The notes: a model not told the origin generated them from the sequence alone. A stretch of DNA of 64,000 nt from Kribbella caucasensis (GCF_004361855.1 NZ_SNWQ01000018.1:141771-205770); one strand, 5' to 3'. Counted from the stretch's first letter, positions 32,539-41,033 are shown. Numbers and translations are program-made.

Positions 32539-34698
32539 ATGAGCGAATGCCTGGCCACCCACCCCGAGGACGCAGCCCTGCGCCCACCCCCGGGCCAGGC
32601 CGACCGCTCACCCCACAACCCCGACAACACGTCCCCTCTAAGCGACACCACCATCGCCAAACACGGCGTCTTGGGCCGGTTCGACGTGGAGGATGATCCT
32701 GCTGGCGGTTCTGCGCTGTATGACGCGGTGGTTTCCCAGGACACCACGCAGTTGACCGACGGCGGCTGGCTGGACCGGGTCGATGCCATCACCCGGCTCG
32801 AAGCCCGGCTGGCCGCGTTGAAGGCCGAAGCGATCGCCGGCTTCGACCAGACTCTGCACGGGATCTCGGCCGACCTCGGCCACCGCCACCCCGAACCCGG
32901 CGACCGCGATGCTGCCCCCGGCGAACGCCGCTGGCACGCGGGTGATCTGCGGTCGGTGTCCGACGAGATCGGCCTGGTGTTGAACCTGCACCGCGGTGCC
33001 GCGACCCGCCGGATCCACACCTCGTGCGAGCTGGTCCACAACTTCCCCGCCACCTGGCACGCGTTGCTCGAGGGCGACCTGACCGAACGGGCCGCGTTCA
33101 CCATCGTGGCCGAACTGTCGGTCCTGGACGACCTGGACGACCTCCGCGCCGCCGAGGCCGAGATCCTCACCTGGGCCCGCAAACACCCGCTGCAAGGGAT
33201 CCGGCAGGCCGCCCAGACCATCGTCGCCCGCCGGTCCCCGGCCGCCACCGACAAGGCCCACAAACGCGCCCTGGACGAACGCTCCGTCCGGATGCACCCC
33301 GACGACCACGGCACCGCCGCCCTCATCCACACCCAAGACGCCCTCGACGCCGCCACCATCATGACCAGCCTGTCCCGCGCCGCCGTCCGCCGCCGCCGCA
33401 ACGGCGACCCCCGCACCCTGGACCAACTCCGCGCCGACATCGCCCGGAACCGCCTCCTCCCCCGCACCAAACAACCCACCACCACCCCCACCGACCCCGA
33501 TAGCACCGCCGATCCCGCCGAGGCGACCGGCTCCGCCAACACCACCAACGCCCACCCCGACACCGCCTCTGCCTCCGCCAACACCACCGCCAACACTTCC
33601 GCCCACTCGGCCGCCGATGACGCGACCGGCGCGCCCAGCCACAGCCCGCGCGACTGCGACGACCCCGACCACGACCGCGGTACGACGGGCGCCGGTACCA
33701 CCGGTGGGGACTGGAACACCTCCGCCGACCGCGCCGGGAACACTTCGGCGGACCGGGACGGCAGAGCCTGCGCGGACCGTGACGGGCGTACTTCGGCAGA
33801 TCGCGGCGGGAACCCTTCGGTGGACCGGGATGGGAGCAGCCCCGAGGATCGCGGTGGCCGCACTTCGGGGGATGGTGGCGAGAGCGCCTCGGCGGGCTGG
33901 GATGGGAGCGCCTTCCGGGACAGCGACCGGGAGGGTTCGGTGTCTGGGGACTTCGGGGTTCCGTTCGCTGGCGACGATGCGGATGAGTTGGGCGGGGCGT
34001 CTCATGGGGCCGATGCGATGGTGGTCATCCACGCCACCGGCGCCGAACTCCGGGCCCTGATCAACGGAGAAGCAGGCACCGGCGGCGAGGCCGAACACTA
34101 CGGACCGATCCCGCAGAACTCGCTCCGCAAACACCTCCTCAAAGCCCTCACCGACACCCTCCTACCGAACCTCGCCGACGCCGCCACCGGAGCCAGAGCC
34201 GGTACCGGAGCCGGTGCGAGTGCGGGGGCCGGAGGAGCCAGAGCCGGTGCCGGAGCGGGTGCCGGTGCCGGTGCCGGTGCCGGTGCCGGACCACCATCTG
34301 GCCGGGGCGGCTCCCGGCTCGATATTCGGGTCACCGACCAGCCACCCGACAGTGATCCGGATCGATACACCCCGTCGGCTGCGCTGGACCGGTATGTCCG
34401 GCTCCGGGATCGCACCTGTCGCTTCCCCGGCTGCAACCGGCCGGCCGAGTTCACCGACCTGGACCACCGCGTCGCCTTCGCCGCCGGTGGGCGCACCACC
34501 GCGGACAACCTGCAGTGCCTGTGCCGGCACCACCACCGCCTCAAGCACGAAGGCGGCTGGAAGATCCACCAACACCCCGACGGCACCCACACCTGGATCA
34601 GCCCCACCGGCAGGCGCTACCGCGAGAACGGGCCCTCTGATCCGACGTCGGCCAGCCCACCGTCGGCCAACCCACCGTTGAACGGCCCACCGTCATAG
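32539..34698 (+). CDS. DUF222 / HNH endonuclease domain protein (13E12 repeat family)
   Basis: A 719-residue protein. Residues about 50-310 are a DUF222 domain (ARLAALKAEAIAGFDQT..., DEIGLVLNLHRGAATRRI). A long low-complexity linker follows, with repeated SADRxG units (about 385-455) and an Ala/Gly/Arg tract (about 550-590). An HNH nuclease domain closes the protein near 615-690: CRFPGCNRPA, DLDHRVAFAAGG, LCRHHHRLKH. The family is multi-copy in actinobacteria and includes the M. tuberculosis REP13E12 genes. The natural target is unknown. ATG at 32539 has no SD and likely starts a leaderless transcript. The linker has codon usage and repetitive sequence unlike its flanks. Confidence 0.87.
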   Translation: MSECLATHPEDAALRPPPGQADRSPHNPDNTSPLSDTTIAKHGVLGRFDVEDDPAGGSALYDAVVSQDTTQLTDGGWLDRVDAITRLEARLAALKAEAIAGFDQTLHGISADLGHRHPEPGDRDAAPGERRWHAGDLRSVSDEIGLVLNLHRGAATRRIHTSCELVHNFPATWHALLEGDLTERAAFTIVAELSVLDDLDDLRAAEAEILTWARKHPLQGIRQAAQTIVARRSPAATDKAHKRALDERSVRMHPDDHGTAALIHTQDALDAATIMTSLSRAAVRRRRNGDPRTLDQLRADIARNRLLPRTKQPTTTPTDPDSTADPAEATGSANTTNAHPDTASASANTTANTSAHSAADDATGAPSHSPRDCDDPDHDRGTTGAGTTGGDWNTSADRAGNTSADRDGRACADRDGRTSADRGGNPSVDRDGSSPEDRGGRTSGDGGESASAGWDGSAFRDSDREGSVSGDFGVPFAGDDADELGGASHGADAMVVIHATGAELRALINGEAGTGGEAEHYGPIPQNSLRKHLLKALTDTLLPNLADAATGARAGTGAGASAGAGGARAGAGAGAGAGAGAGAGPPSGRGGSRLDIRVTDQPPDSDPDRYTPSAALDRYVRLRDRTCRFPGCNRPAEFTDLDHRVAFAAGGRTTADNLQCLCRHHHRLKHEGGWKIHQHPDGTHTWISPTGRRYRENGPSDPTSASPPSANPPLNGPPS
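34190..34300 (+). repeat. GCCGGT/GCCGGA hexanucleotide-like tract within the HNH gene
   Basis: A run of GGTGCCGGTGCCGGTGCCGG and related GAGCCGGTGC units encodes Ala-Gly/Arg-Ala-Gly dipeptides between the DUF222 and HNH domains. Such tracts expand and contract by slippage, in frame when the change is a multiple of three. Confidence 0.8.
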
Positions 34699-35470
34699 CG
34701 GAAGCCCGCTCCGACCGCGAGCCCGACGGCCGCCACCGAAACACCGTGAGTCGCTCACTGCGACATCTGCAGGGCGCGAGGGCGGCAAAGGACTGCTCCA
34801 CCACGTTCGCCGAAGCGCAGGGGACTGTAAGACGTTCAGTGTAAGTCCAGCTCATGGAAGTGCACCTGATGGGGACTGTGTCGCTGACGGTGCCTCCGGG
34901 GCGGTGGATGTGATCGCCCCGGGCCGTCTGCGCACCAACCCGCACCGACCGCGGCAGCCCGAGGGACTTGCAGTCTCGGGTGTACTGCGTTCCCACCAGG
35001 GCTGGCGTGCAGACGGACAGCAGGTGATCGGCAGCTGGTCGGCGGTCGAGGCGCTTTCGCTCGTGGGCTTCAGGCATGGAGAGCCGCCCTTGGGAGCAGT
35101 ACGCCCCGTAGGCCGGTATGCGACTGCCTATCGGCCGGTATGCGACCGCGTATCGGCCGGTATGCGATCGCCCGTCGGCCGGTGCGCGACGACTCCTGTC
35201 GGCTGCACGACTATCCTCTCGGCCGGCGCGGGAGGACGCGGCGACCGCTGGTGGTCGGCTCGTGGTGGGGCGGATCGTCTGGCGGCCGCCCTGGCTGAGG
35301 GGCCTGAGGTCGTGGGTGGACGGCACCCTCTCGAACCGGCGGGGTTGGGCCCCCCGGTGCTGCTGGCGGATGGTTGGACCGATGGTGGGTGTGTGGCGGG
35401 CTGTCGGCGCAGCGGGTTGCTGGTGGTGAGGCAACCCGTGAGCGGGTAGACCCGCGGTTCGTGGATGTGG
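34699..35470. other. Long intergenic region with 22-bp tandem repeats
   Basis: 772 bases without a supported gene. Several overlapping ORFs exist on both strands, but none has an SD plus recognisable content. It contains the tandem repeat at 35111-35200 and, close to the pseudokinase stop, a GCGGGTAGACCCGC hairpin (35442-35455). The coding potential is ambiguous; remnants of a degraded gene cannot be excluded. Confidence 0.5.
35111..35200 (+). repeat. 22-bp tandem repeat, about four units
   Basis: Units GGCCGGTATGCGACTGCCTATC (35111-35132), then 35133-35154 and 35155-35176 with two to four changes each, then a diverged 24-base unit. Each starts GGCCGGTATGCGA. There are no spacers, so it is not a CRISPR array. 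Confidence 0.85.
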
Positions 35471-37303
35471 TCAGGCCTTGGTGATGGTGGTGATTCGCCA
35501 GGTTTGGGGTGGGTTTTGGGTTGGGGGTGCTGGGGTGAGGGTGATTCGGCGGGTGGTGGGGGTGCCGGGTGGGAAGGAGGTGCGGTGGCCGGTTGGGTCT
35601 ACAGCTGTGCCGGCGATCAGGCGGTCGGTGATGCGGAGGGTGACCTTGGTGGGGGTGGACTGTTCGACGGTGAGGTGGTGGATCTGCATGCGTAGGCCTT
35701 GGATTCGGACGTGTTGGGCCTGGTAGGTGGCGAGGAGGGTTCGATCGGCGGTCCATGGTTGGCTGCCGGGTTGGTAGATGGCGTCCAGGTCGGTGGGGTT
35801 GAGGGTCCAGAAGGCTTGCGCTCGGTGTTGGTCAAGGGACTGGAGCAGGTGCAGCCAGTCGGCGGGCTTGTTGCTGTTGGCAACAGCACTTGGGGATGTG
35901 GTTGGCGCGGTGGGGCTGCTGGTTGGCGGTGTGGGGTTGGGGGTTGTGGGGTTGGGGGTTGTGGGGTTGGCCGCGGTGGCGGCGGGGGCGCTGGTGGGGG
36001 TGGTGAGGATGCCGATTGTGATCAGGCCTAGGACCAGTACGGCGATGGCGGTGAGGGCGCCGATGGCGAGGATGCCGTAGGCCTTGCGGGTTGGGTGAGG
36101 GTTGCCCTTTGCCGTGGCGAGGATGTGGCCGAGGCGGCGGGTGGTGGTTCGGCGGGGGTTGCGGTTGGTGCGTGGGGTCGGGCGTGTTCGGGGGCGGGCT
36201 CGGCGGCGAGCCTTGGGGTTGCGGGATCGGCTTGTGGGGGCGGGTTTGAGTGCCGGTGGATGAGCAGCGGTGGGATGGGGGTGGGAGGTCGGGGGCTCAT
36301 CGGACGCCTTTGGGTGTGGGGCCGCGGCGGCGGATCCGGGGTGGGGTGGGTTGGAGTCAGCGGATGGAGTGGTGGGGCCGGTGGGGGTCGGCGGGACGGG
36401 GAAGGGGCGGCGGGCCAGGTCTGCGTGGGTGGATGGCGGTTTGCGACGGGCTGGGAGGCGACGGGCGGTGAGGTTGATCGGGGTGGGGTCTGGCGCAACC
36501 GGGGGTTCCGGCGTGGACGGGTCGGTCCGGCCCAACGAGGTCGGGGAAGGGGATGGAGATCGGGATGAGGTCGGCGTTGCCGAAGAGTGCGCGGCTGGCG
36601 ATGAGGTGGTCGGGGTCGAGGGCGGGGTTTGGGTTGTGGGGGTGGGCGGAGTTGTCGGTGGGGTGGGGTCTGGTTCTATGCCTAGGTTTAGGGCGGTGGG
36701 TGGGGATAGGCGGAGGACTGATTGGGCGAGGGTGTGGGGGTCGGTGGTGAAGAGAGTGTCGCGGAACGTGGTGGGGTCTCCCCCGGCCAGGCGGGTTAGT
36801 TGAGCCAGGACGGTTAGGTCGTCGGCGGGGGTGCTGGGTGGGGCTGTGCAGCGGAGGCCGGGGTCGGTGATGACGGGGCGGCCGTCGGCGTCGAACATGA
36901 TGTTGTCGGGGGCTAGACGGCCGTGGGTCAGGCCGATGTGATGTAGCACGCTCAGGGCTTGGGCGAGGGGGCTGACCAAGGTGACTAGTTCGCCGAGGAG
37001 TAGGTCGCCTCGGCGTTGAAGGAGGCTGGTCAGGGTGCCGGCGGCGACGTACTGGCTGAAGAGGAGCCAGTCGGTGTCGGTCTGGCGGATCTCGAGCAGG
37101 CGGGCGACGTGCGGGTGGTTGATGCTCTGGGCGAGGGTGAGGTCATGGTGGAACTCCTCTGCGGACGGGATCGCGGTGACGGGGATGCGTTTGAGCACGG
37201 CGTGCCGGCCGGAGGCGAGGTCGCGGACCAGCCAGACAGTGCCGACCGATCCGGCCCCGAGCCTCCGGCGCAGGCTGTAGCCGGCGATGTCTTCGAGTGC
37301 CAT
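35471..37303 (-). CDS. Membrane-bound protein kinase-like protein, probable pseudokinase
   Basis: A 610-residue protein. Residues 1-200 resemble a bacterial Ser/Thr kinase: Gly loop RRLGAGSVGTVWLV, lysine in HAVLKRI, catalytic-loop equivalent HGRLAPDN and Mg loop ITDPGL. The HRD Asp is replaced (H-G-R) and DFG reads DPG, so phosphotransfer is unlikely. A Pro/Thr/Ser-rich linker (about 215-420) leads to one transmembrane helix (ILAIGALTAIAVLVLGLITI) and an extracellular C-terminal domain of about 130 residues (NKPADWLHLLQSLDQHRAQ...). I chose the ATG at 37303. The linker is encoded by a very G-rich template strand with internal repeats. Its role may be signalling or scaffolding in the cell envelope. 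Confidence 0.75.
   Translation of the reverse strand: MALEDIAGYSLRRRLGAGSVGTVWLVRDLASGRHAVLKRIPVTAIPSAEEFHHDLTLAQSINHPHVARLLEIRQTDTDWLLFSQYVAAGTLTSLLQRRGDLLLGELVTLVSPLAQALSVLHHIGLTHGRLAPDNIMFDADGRPVITDPGLRCTAPPSTPADDLTVLAQLTRLAGGDPTTFRDTLFTTDPHTLAQSVLRLSPPTALNLGIEPDPTPPTTPPTPTTQTPPSTPTTSSPAAHSSATPTSSRSPSPSPTSLGRTDPSTPEPPVAPDPTPINLTARRLPARRKPPSTHADLARRPFPVPPTPTGPTTPSADSNPPHPGSAAAAPHPKASDEPPTSHPHPTAAHPPALKPAPTSRSRNPKARRRARPRTRPTPRTNRNPRRTTTRRLGHILATAKGNPHPTRKAYGILAIGALTAIAVLVLGLITIGILTTPTSAPAATAANPTTPNPTTPNPTPPTSSPTAPTTSPSAVANSNKPADWLHLLQSLDQHRAQAFWTLNPTDLDAIYQPGSQPWTADRTLLATYQAQHVRIQGLRMQIHHLTVEQSTPTKVTLRITDRLIAGTAVDPTGHRTSFPPGTPTTRRITLTPAPPTQNPPQTWRITTITKA
35934..35972 (+). repeat. G-rich tandem repeat (TTGTGGGGTTGGGGG)n, quadruplex-prone
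   Basis: GTGGGGTTGGGGGTTG is repeated two to three times, encoding PTTPNPTTPN on the minus strand. The plus strand satisfies the G3-N1-7 quadruplex pattern; a second match is at 35506-35535. Confidence 0.75.
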
Positions 37304-37343
37304 GTCAAAGAGGTTGCACCAATCGCGCCCGGCGGCCCGGAAG

Positions 37344-37383
37344 TTATCCACAGCACATTAGGGCTGCGCGTGGGCTGTGGATA
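37344..37383. promoter_or_regulatory. Inverted repeat with DnaA-box-like arms between pseudokinase and lipB
   Basis: TTATCCACAGC (37344-37354) and GCTGTGGATA (37374-37383) form 10-bp arms around a 19-base centre. The first contains TTATCCACA, an exact match to the classical DnaA box. The pair lies 41 bases upstream of both divergent starts and could be an operator or DnaA site. Confidence 0.55.
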
Positions 37384-37424
37384 GCGAGAACTGGGGCGAG
37401 AGCGGGAGGCATACACTCGTTGGC

Positions 37425-38138
37425 GTGAGGGCTATCAGGTTTGTGGAGGCCGGGTTCGGCGCGGGTGCGGTGGACTACGAGGCGGCGTGGGCCCAGCAGC
37501 GACGGCTGCACACGTCCGTTGCCGAGGGCACCGAGTCGGACACGGTGATCCTGCTCGAGCACCCGCCGGTGTACACGGCCGGCAAGCGGACCGAGCCACA
37601 TGAGCGGCCGGTGGACGGTACGCCGGTGGTGGACGTCGACCGGGGCGGGAAGATCACCTGGCACGGTCCGGGACAGCTGGTCGGCTATCCGATCGTGAAG
37701 CTGGCCTCACATGTGTACGTCGTGGACTACGTCCGGCGGCTGGAGGAGGCGTTGATCGCGGTCTGTGCCGAGCTCGGAGTACGGACCGGGCGGGTGAAGG
37801 GGCGCAGCGGGGTGTGGGTGCCCGCCGACGACCGCGGGCGGGAGCGGAAGATCGCGGCGATCGGGATCCGGGTCGCGCAGGGCGTGACCATGCACGGGTT
37901 CGCGCTGAACTGCGGCAACGATCTGGGCTGGTTCGACCGGATCGTGCCCTGTGGGATCTCGGATGCCGACGTGACCACGCTGTCGAAGGAACTCGGCCGC
38001 GACGTGAGCGTCGGCGAGGTACTCGACCCGGTACGACGGCACCTCGAGCGGTTCCTTTCCTGGGAGGACTATGTACGTTCCCCGGACATCGATCACGACG
38101 ACTCCCCCAGCACGATCACCTACGGCCTGACGGTCTGA
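37425..38138 (+). CDS. lipB: Octanoyltransferase (lipoate biosynthesis)
   Basis: A 237-residue LipB that moves octanoyl from acyl carrier protein to the lipoyl-domain lysine, the first step of lipoate assembly. Motifs are LLEHPPVYTAGKR, RGGKITWHGPGQLVGYPI, the catalytic K142 in RKIAAIG and catalytic C176 in VPCGISD. I chose GTG at 37425. TACACT 9 bases upstream could be a -10 giving a leaderless mRNA, as GGAGG at 37404 is too distant. The 3' end overlaps the convergent LysR gene by 19 bases. The partner lipA is about 11 kb downstream. Confidence 0.94.
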   Translation: MRAIRFVEAGFGAGAVDYEAAWAQQRRLHTSVAEGTESDTVILLEHPPVYTAGKRTEPHERPVDGTPVVDVDRGGKITWHGPGQLVGYPIVKLASHVYVVDYVRRLEEALIAVCAELGVRTGRVKGRSGVWVPADDRGRERKIAAIGIRVAQGVTMHGFALNCGNDLGWFDRIVPCGISDADVTTLSKELGRDVSVGEVLDPVRRHLERFLSWEDYVRSPDIDHDDSPSTITYGLTV

Positions 38139-39013
38139 ACAGAAACCAGCAGCTCGAGTAGGGCGTTGGTGGCTGGGGTTGGGGTTCGGGTCAGGGCGTG
38201 GGTGGTTCGGGTGATCTCGATTGCCGTGATCGAGCGGAGGACGACGCCGTCGGGGACGCCCAGGGTGGCGACGACTTCGGGGACCAGGGCGGCGCCGAGG
38301 CCTTCGCGGACCATGCGGAGGACGAGCGCGTAGTCGTCGGCTGTGTGGATGACGTTGGGGTGGAAGCCGGCCAGGGCGCAGGCGCGGTCGAGCATCTCGT
38401 GGTCCGTGGTGCCTTGGGAGCCGGCCATCCAGGGTTCCTCGCGCAGGAGTCGTAGGTCGACGTCTCCGGTCGCGGCCGGGTGGTCGGCGGGGAGGGCGAT
38501 CAGGATCGACTCGACGCCGAGGAGGTGCCGGGAAACTCCCGGCGGTGGGTCCTCGGGGATCAGGTTGTAGGTGAAGGTGATCGCGAGGTCGCAGTCGCCG
38601 GCGCGGAGTACGTCGATCGCTTCGTGGGGTTCGAGTTCATGGAGGATCACGTTCAGCTGCGGATGACGGGTTCTGGCGGCGGCGATCGCGGGCAGCAGGC
38701 GTTGCAGGGCCGCCGTACCGAATGTAGCCACGCGCACGGGACCCCTGGGAGTCGACGCCGAATGGAGGTCTGCTTCGGCGGCATCCAGTGCGTTGAGGAC
38801 GATGTGCGCGTGCCGGACCAGGCGCCAGCCTTCCGTCGTCAGACGCACCCGGCGTCCGGTGCGTTCGAACAGCGGGACCTTGGCCTCACGTTCCAACGTG
38901 GCGAGCTGCTGGGAGACGGCCGACGACGTCATGCGGCAGACCTCACCGACAGCGGTCATGGTGCCGTGCTCGGCGAACTCGCGCAGCAGCCGGAGCCTGA
39001 TGGGATCCAACAT
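38120..39013 (-). CDS. LysR-family transcriptional regulator
   Basis: A 297-residue LysR regulator with an N-terminal winged helix (LRLLREFAEHGTMTAVGEVC, then MTSSAVSQQLATLERE) and a LysR substrate-binding domain (VRVATFGTAALQRLLPAIAA). I chose the ATG at 39013 (MLDPIRLRLL); the TTG immediately before is an alternative. It is divergent from the arginase-family gene at 39120, with a symmetrical site in between, so it probably controls that gene and itself. Confidence 0.88.
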   Translation of the reverse strand: MLDPIRLRLLREFAEHGTMTAVGEVCRMTSSAVSQQLATLEREAKVPLFERTGRRVRLTTEGWRLVRHAHIVLNALDAAEADLHSASTPRGPVRVATFGTAALQRLLPAIAAARTRHPQLNVILHELEPHEAIDVLRAGDCDLAITFTYNLIPEDPPPGVSRHLLGVESILIALPADHPAATGDVDLRLLREEPWMAGSQGTTDHEMLDRACALAGFHPNVIHTADDYALVLRMVREGLGAALVPEVVATLGVPDGVVLRSITAIEITRTTHALTRTPTPATNALLELLVSVQTVRP

Positions 39014-39022
39014 CAAGGAAAC

Positions 39023-39049
39023 CTTAGAGATCAGCTGAGAAATGCTAAG
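39023..39049. promoter_or_regulatory. Probable LysR operator
   Basis: CTTAG (39023-39027) and CTAAG (39045-39049) flank the perfect palindrome TCAGCTGA (39031-39038) in the gap between the divergent LysR and arginase-like genes. Confidence 0.5.
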
Positions 39050-39119
39050 TGGACGTTGCTGATTGGATCACGCCAGACTCTCGATTGACCACAACCGAGT
39101 CGATATCGAGGAGGGCACC

Positions 39120-39851
39120 ATGCTGACTGTCGTCGAGGTCCCGCAGTGGCAGGGGTCGCTGTCGCCAACCGCGCCAAGACTGGTCGAAGGCGCCGCACGA
39201 CTGGCCGCGATGATTCCGGCGGATCGCCATGTCCGGGTGGACGCCGTCGGCAGCCTCGCCGAGATCGCCGAGAAGGTCCGGCTGGCGCTTCCCGAGGACG
39301 GATTCACCGTCGCCGTCGGCGGGGACTGCGCCATCGACCTCGAACCAGTCTCGGCCGCGGTACGCCGGTACGGCGATCGGCTGAACCTCGTCTGGTTCGA
39401 CGCCCACGGCGACATGAACTCCCCCGACACATCCCCGTCTGGCGCCTTCCACGGCATGATCCTTCGCACCCTCCAAGGCGATGGACCGCCCGACCTGGTG
39501 CGTTCGCCCGTACTGCGCCCCGACCAGATCGCCATGGTCGGAACACGTTGCCTGGATCCAGCCGAGGCCGACTACATCCGGCAGACGGGCATCGGCGGTC
39601 TGTCCACGATCGACGACGACGCGGTCCTCTATATCCACGTGGATCTGGACGTCCTGGACGGCATCAAATCGGTCGGTTACCCCGAACCTGACGGGCTGTC
39701 CGCGACCGCGTTGACCGAGGCGATCGCCGGGCTGGCCGCGCGGCACGAGATCGTCGGCCTCGCGATCACGGAGTACGCGCCATCAGATCCCCAGGACGAG
39801 GAGATGCTCAACCAACTCGTCCCCGAACTCGTCCGGCTTTGCCGGCAGTAG
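39120..39851 (+). CDS. Arginase/agmatinase/formiminoglutamase family protein
   Basis: A 243-residue ureohydrolase-family protein. Metal ligands appear in WFDAHGDMN (D, H, D) and HVDLDVLD (D, D). The first motif, normally GGDH, reads GGDCA here, a change that is common in actinobacterial family members as I recall. The C-terminal part AITEYAPSDP resembles the arginase E-x-N/A-P region. It probably hydrolyses a guanidino or related amide substrate, but which one is unknown. ATG at 39120 has GAGG 9 bases upstream. Regulated most likely by the divergent LysR. Confidence 0.78.
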   Translation: MLTVVEVPQWQGSLSPTAPRLVEGAARLAAMIPADRHVRVDAVGSLAEIAEKVRLALPEDGFTVAVGGDCAIDLEPVSAAVRRYGDRLNLVWFDAHGDMNSPDTSPSGAFHGMILRTLQGDGPPDLVRSPVLRPDQIAMVGTRCLDPAEADYIRQTGIGGLSTIDDDAVLYIHVDLDVLDGIKSVGYPEPDGLSATALTEAIAGLAARHEIVGLAITEYAPSDPQDEEMLNQLVPELVRLCRQ

Positions 39852-39941
39852 GAGGCGCGTTCGAGAATCGGGGGTGGCGTACGTAAAGGTTGTGCGAAGT
39901 GTCGGCGTGGTGAGCGGGGGAAACGTCGCTACGGTGGGGAT

Positions 39942-41009
39942 GTGTCCAAATTCCTTGGTTTCCTTCTCGGTGTCGTCGCGGCGCTGGTGGGGCCGGCTGC
40001 GTTCGGAGTACTGGCGGCTGACGGCGGGATCGAGCTGAACGCGAAGGAGATGGCGCTTGCCTATGGCATCGGAGCGCTGATCTTCTGGGCCGTGGTGTCG
40101 TACTTCTCCGGCGCCGGAGCGCTCGGGGCGGCGCTGACGTTCGGGGTGATGATCTACGCGGTGCACTGGATCCCGAACCGGACGACGAACTTCCTCAACG
40201 ACGTCCCCGGGGTCACCACGGGCATGATCGACGGGGTCAAGCAGTACACGCTGAACGGCGTGGTGCCGATCCTGGCGGTGATCTCGCTGGTGTACGCGAT
40301 CCAGCTGATCACCCAGTCGGTGCAACGGCGTCGGCGGGAGCGGGCCGAGGCGGAACGGCAGCTGCGCGAGCAGGAAGCCGCGCAGGCAGCTGACGCGGGC
40401 GCGGGATACCCGGCGGCGGGCGGTGACTACCAGGCGGGTGGTGAGTACCCGACGACTGCGGAGAACCGGTTCAGCACCTTCGGGAACACCAGCTACGACG
40501 ATCTGTTCGACGAGGAGCCGGAGCCGGTCCGGCCGCGGATCCAGGCGGAGGAGCAGACCACGCAGTTCGCTCCCGCGCCGGCCGCCGCCGAGCAGACCGC
40601 AGTGGTCGATGCTGAGGGCAACGATGCTGGTGAGGACACCCAGCTGATGGCGCCGGACCGCGACGAAACAGTTGCCGTCGCCACCGAGGAGCCGACCGAA
40701 GAGCCGACCGAAGAGCCCGCCGAAGAACCTGCGCAGGAGGAGGAAGCTCCCACGGCCGAGGCCGCCGAGGAGCCCACGCAGGCTCCGGTTGCTCCGCCGC
40801 GGGAGGTGCCTGACGATCGGGTGCAGCCGTTCCAGAAGGAAGAGGTGGGGCAGCAGTATCGGGAGCGGATGGACGGGCCCGACCCCGAGGACACCGGCGA
40901 GTTCCACATCGGCGCGTTCGAGAATCCGAACCCGGTCGTCGCCGACGACCGCCCGCAGGCGCCGCGGATCGTGGATCTTCCCGGGCAGTTCCGTCCCGCC
41001 GGAGCCTGA
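39942..41009 (+). CDS. Membrane protein of unknown function with acidic repeat-rich tail
   Basis: A 355-residue protein starting GTG. Four hydrophobic helices fill the first about 125 residues (KFLGFLLGVVAALVGPAAFG, MALAYGIGALIFWAVVSYF, then GALGAALTFGVMIYAVHW, then VVPILAVISLVYAIQLI). A charged coiled-coil stretch (QRRRRERAEAERQLREQEAA) follows, and the rest is a disordered acidic region with EEPTEEPTEEPAEEP repeats and a conserved-looking end (DDRVQPFQKEEVGQQYRERM). The tail is predicted cytoplasmic. I do not recognise a family. Confidence 0.65.
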   Translation: MSKFLGFLLGVVAALVGPAAFGVLAADGGIELNAKEMALAYGIGALIFWAVVSYFSGAGALGAALTFGVMIYAVHWIPNRTTNFLNDVPGVTTGMIDGVKQYTLNGVVPILAVISLVYAIQLITQSVQRRRRERAEAERQLREQEAAQAADAGAGYPAAGGDYQAGGEYPTTAENRFSTFGNTSYDDLFDEEPEPVRPRIQAEEQTTQFAPAPAAAEQTAVVDAEGNDAGEDTQLMAPDRDETVAVATEEPTEEPTEEPAEEPAQEEEAPTAEAAEEPTQAPVAPPREVPDDRVQPFQKEEVGQQYRERMDGPDPEDTGEFHIGAFENPNPVVADDRPQAPRIVDLPGQFRPAGA

Positions 41010-41033
41010 CCAAGCCGCAAACGGGGCCGCAGC

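Noticed and set aside
35111..35200. CRISPR-like repeats
   Set aside because: The units are contiguous without spacers and no cas genes are nearby.
34904..35449. 181-codon plus-strand ORF in the gap after the HNH gene
   Set aside because: No SD, no recognised family, and it runs through the 22-bp repeats. Several other frames are equally open.
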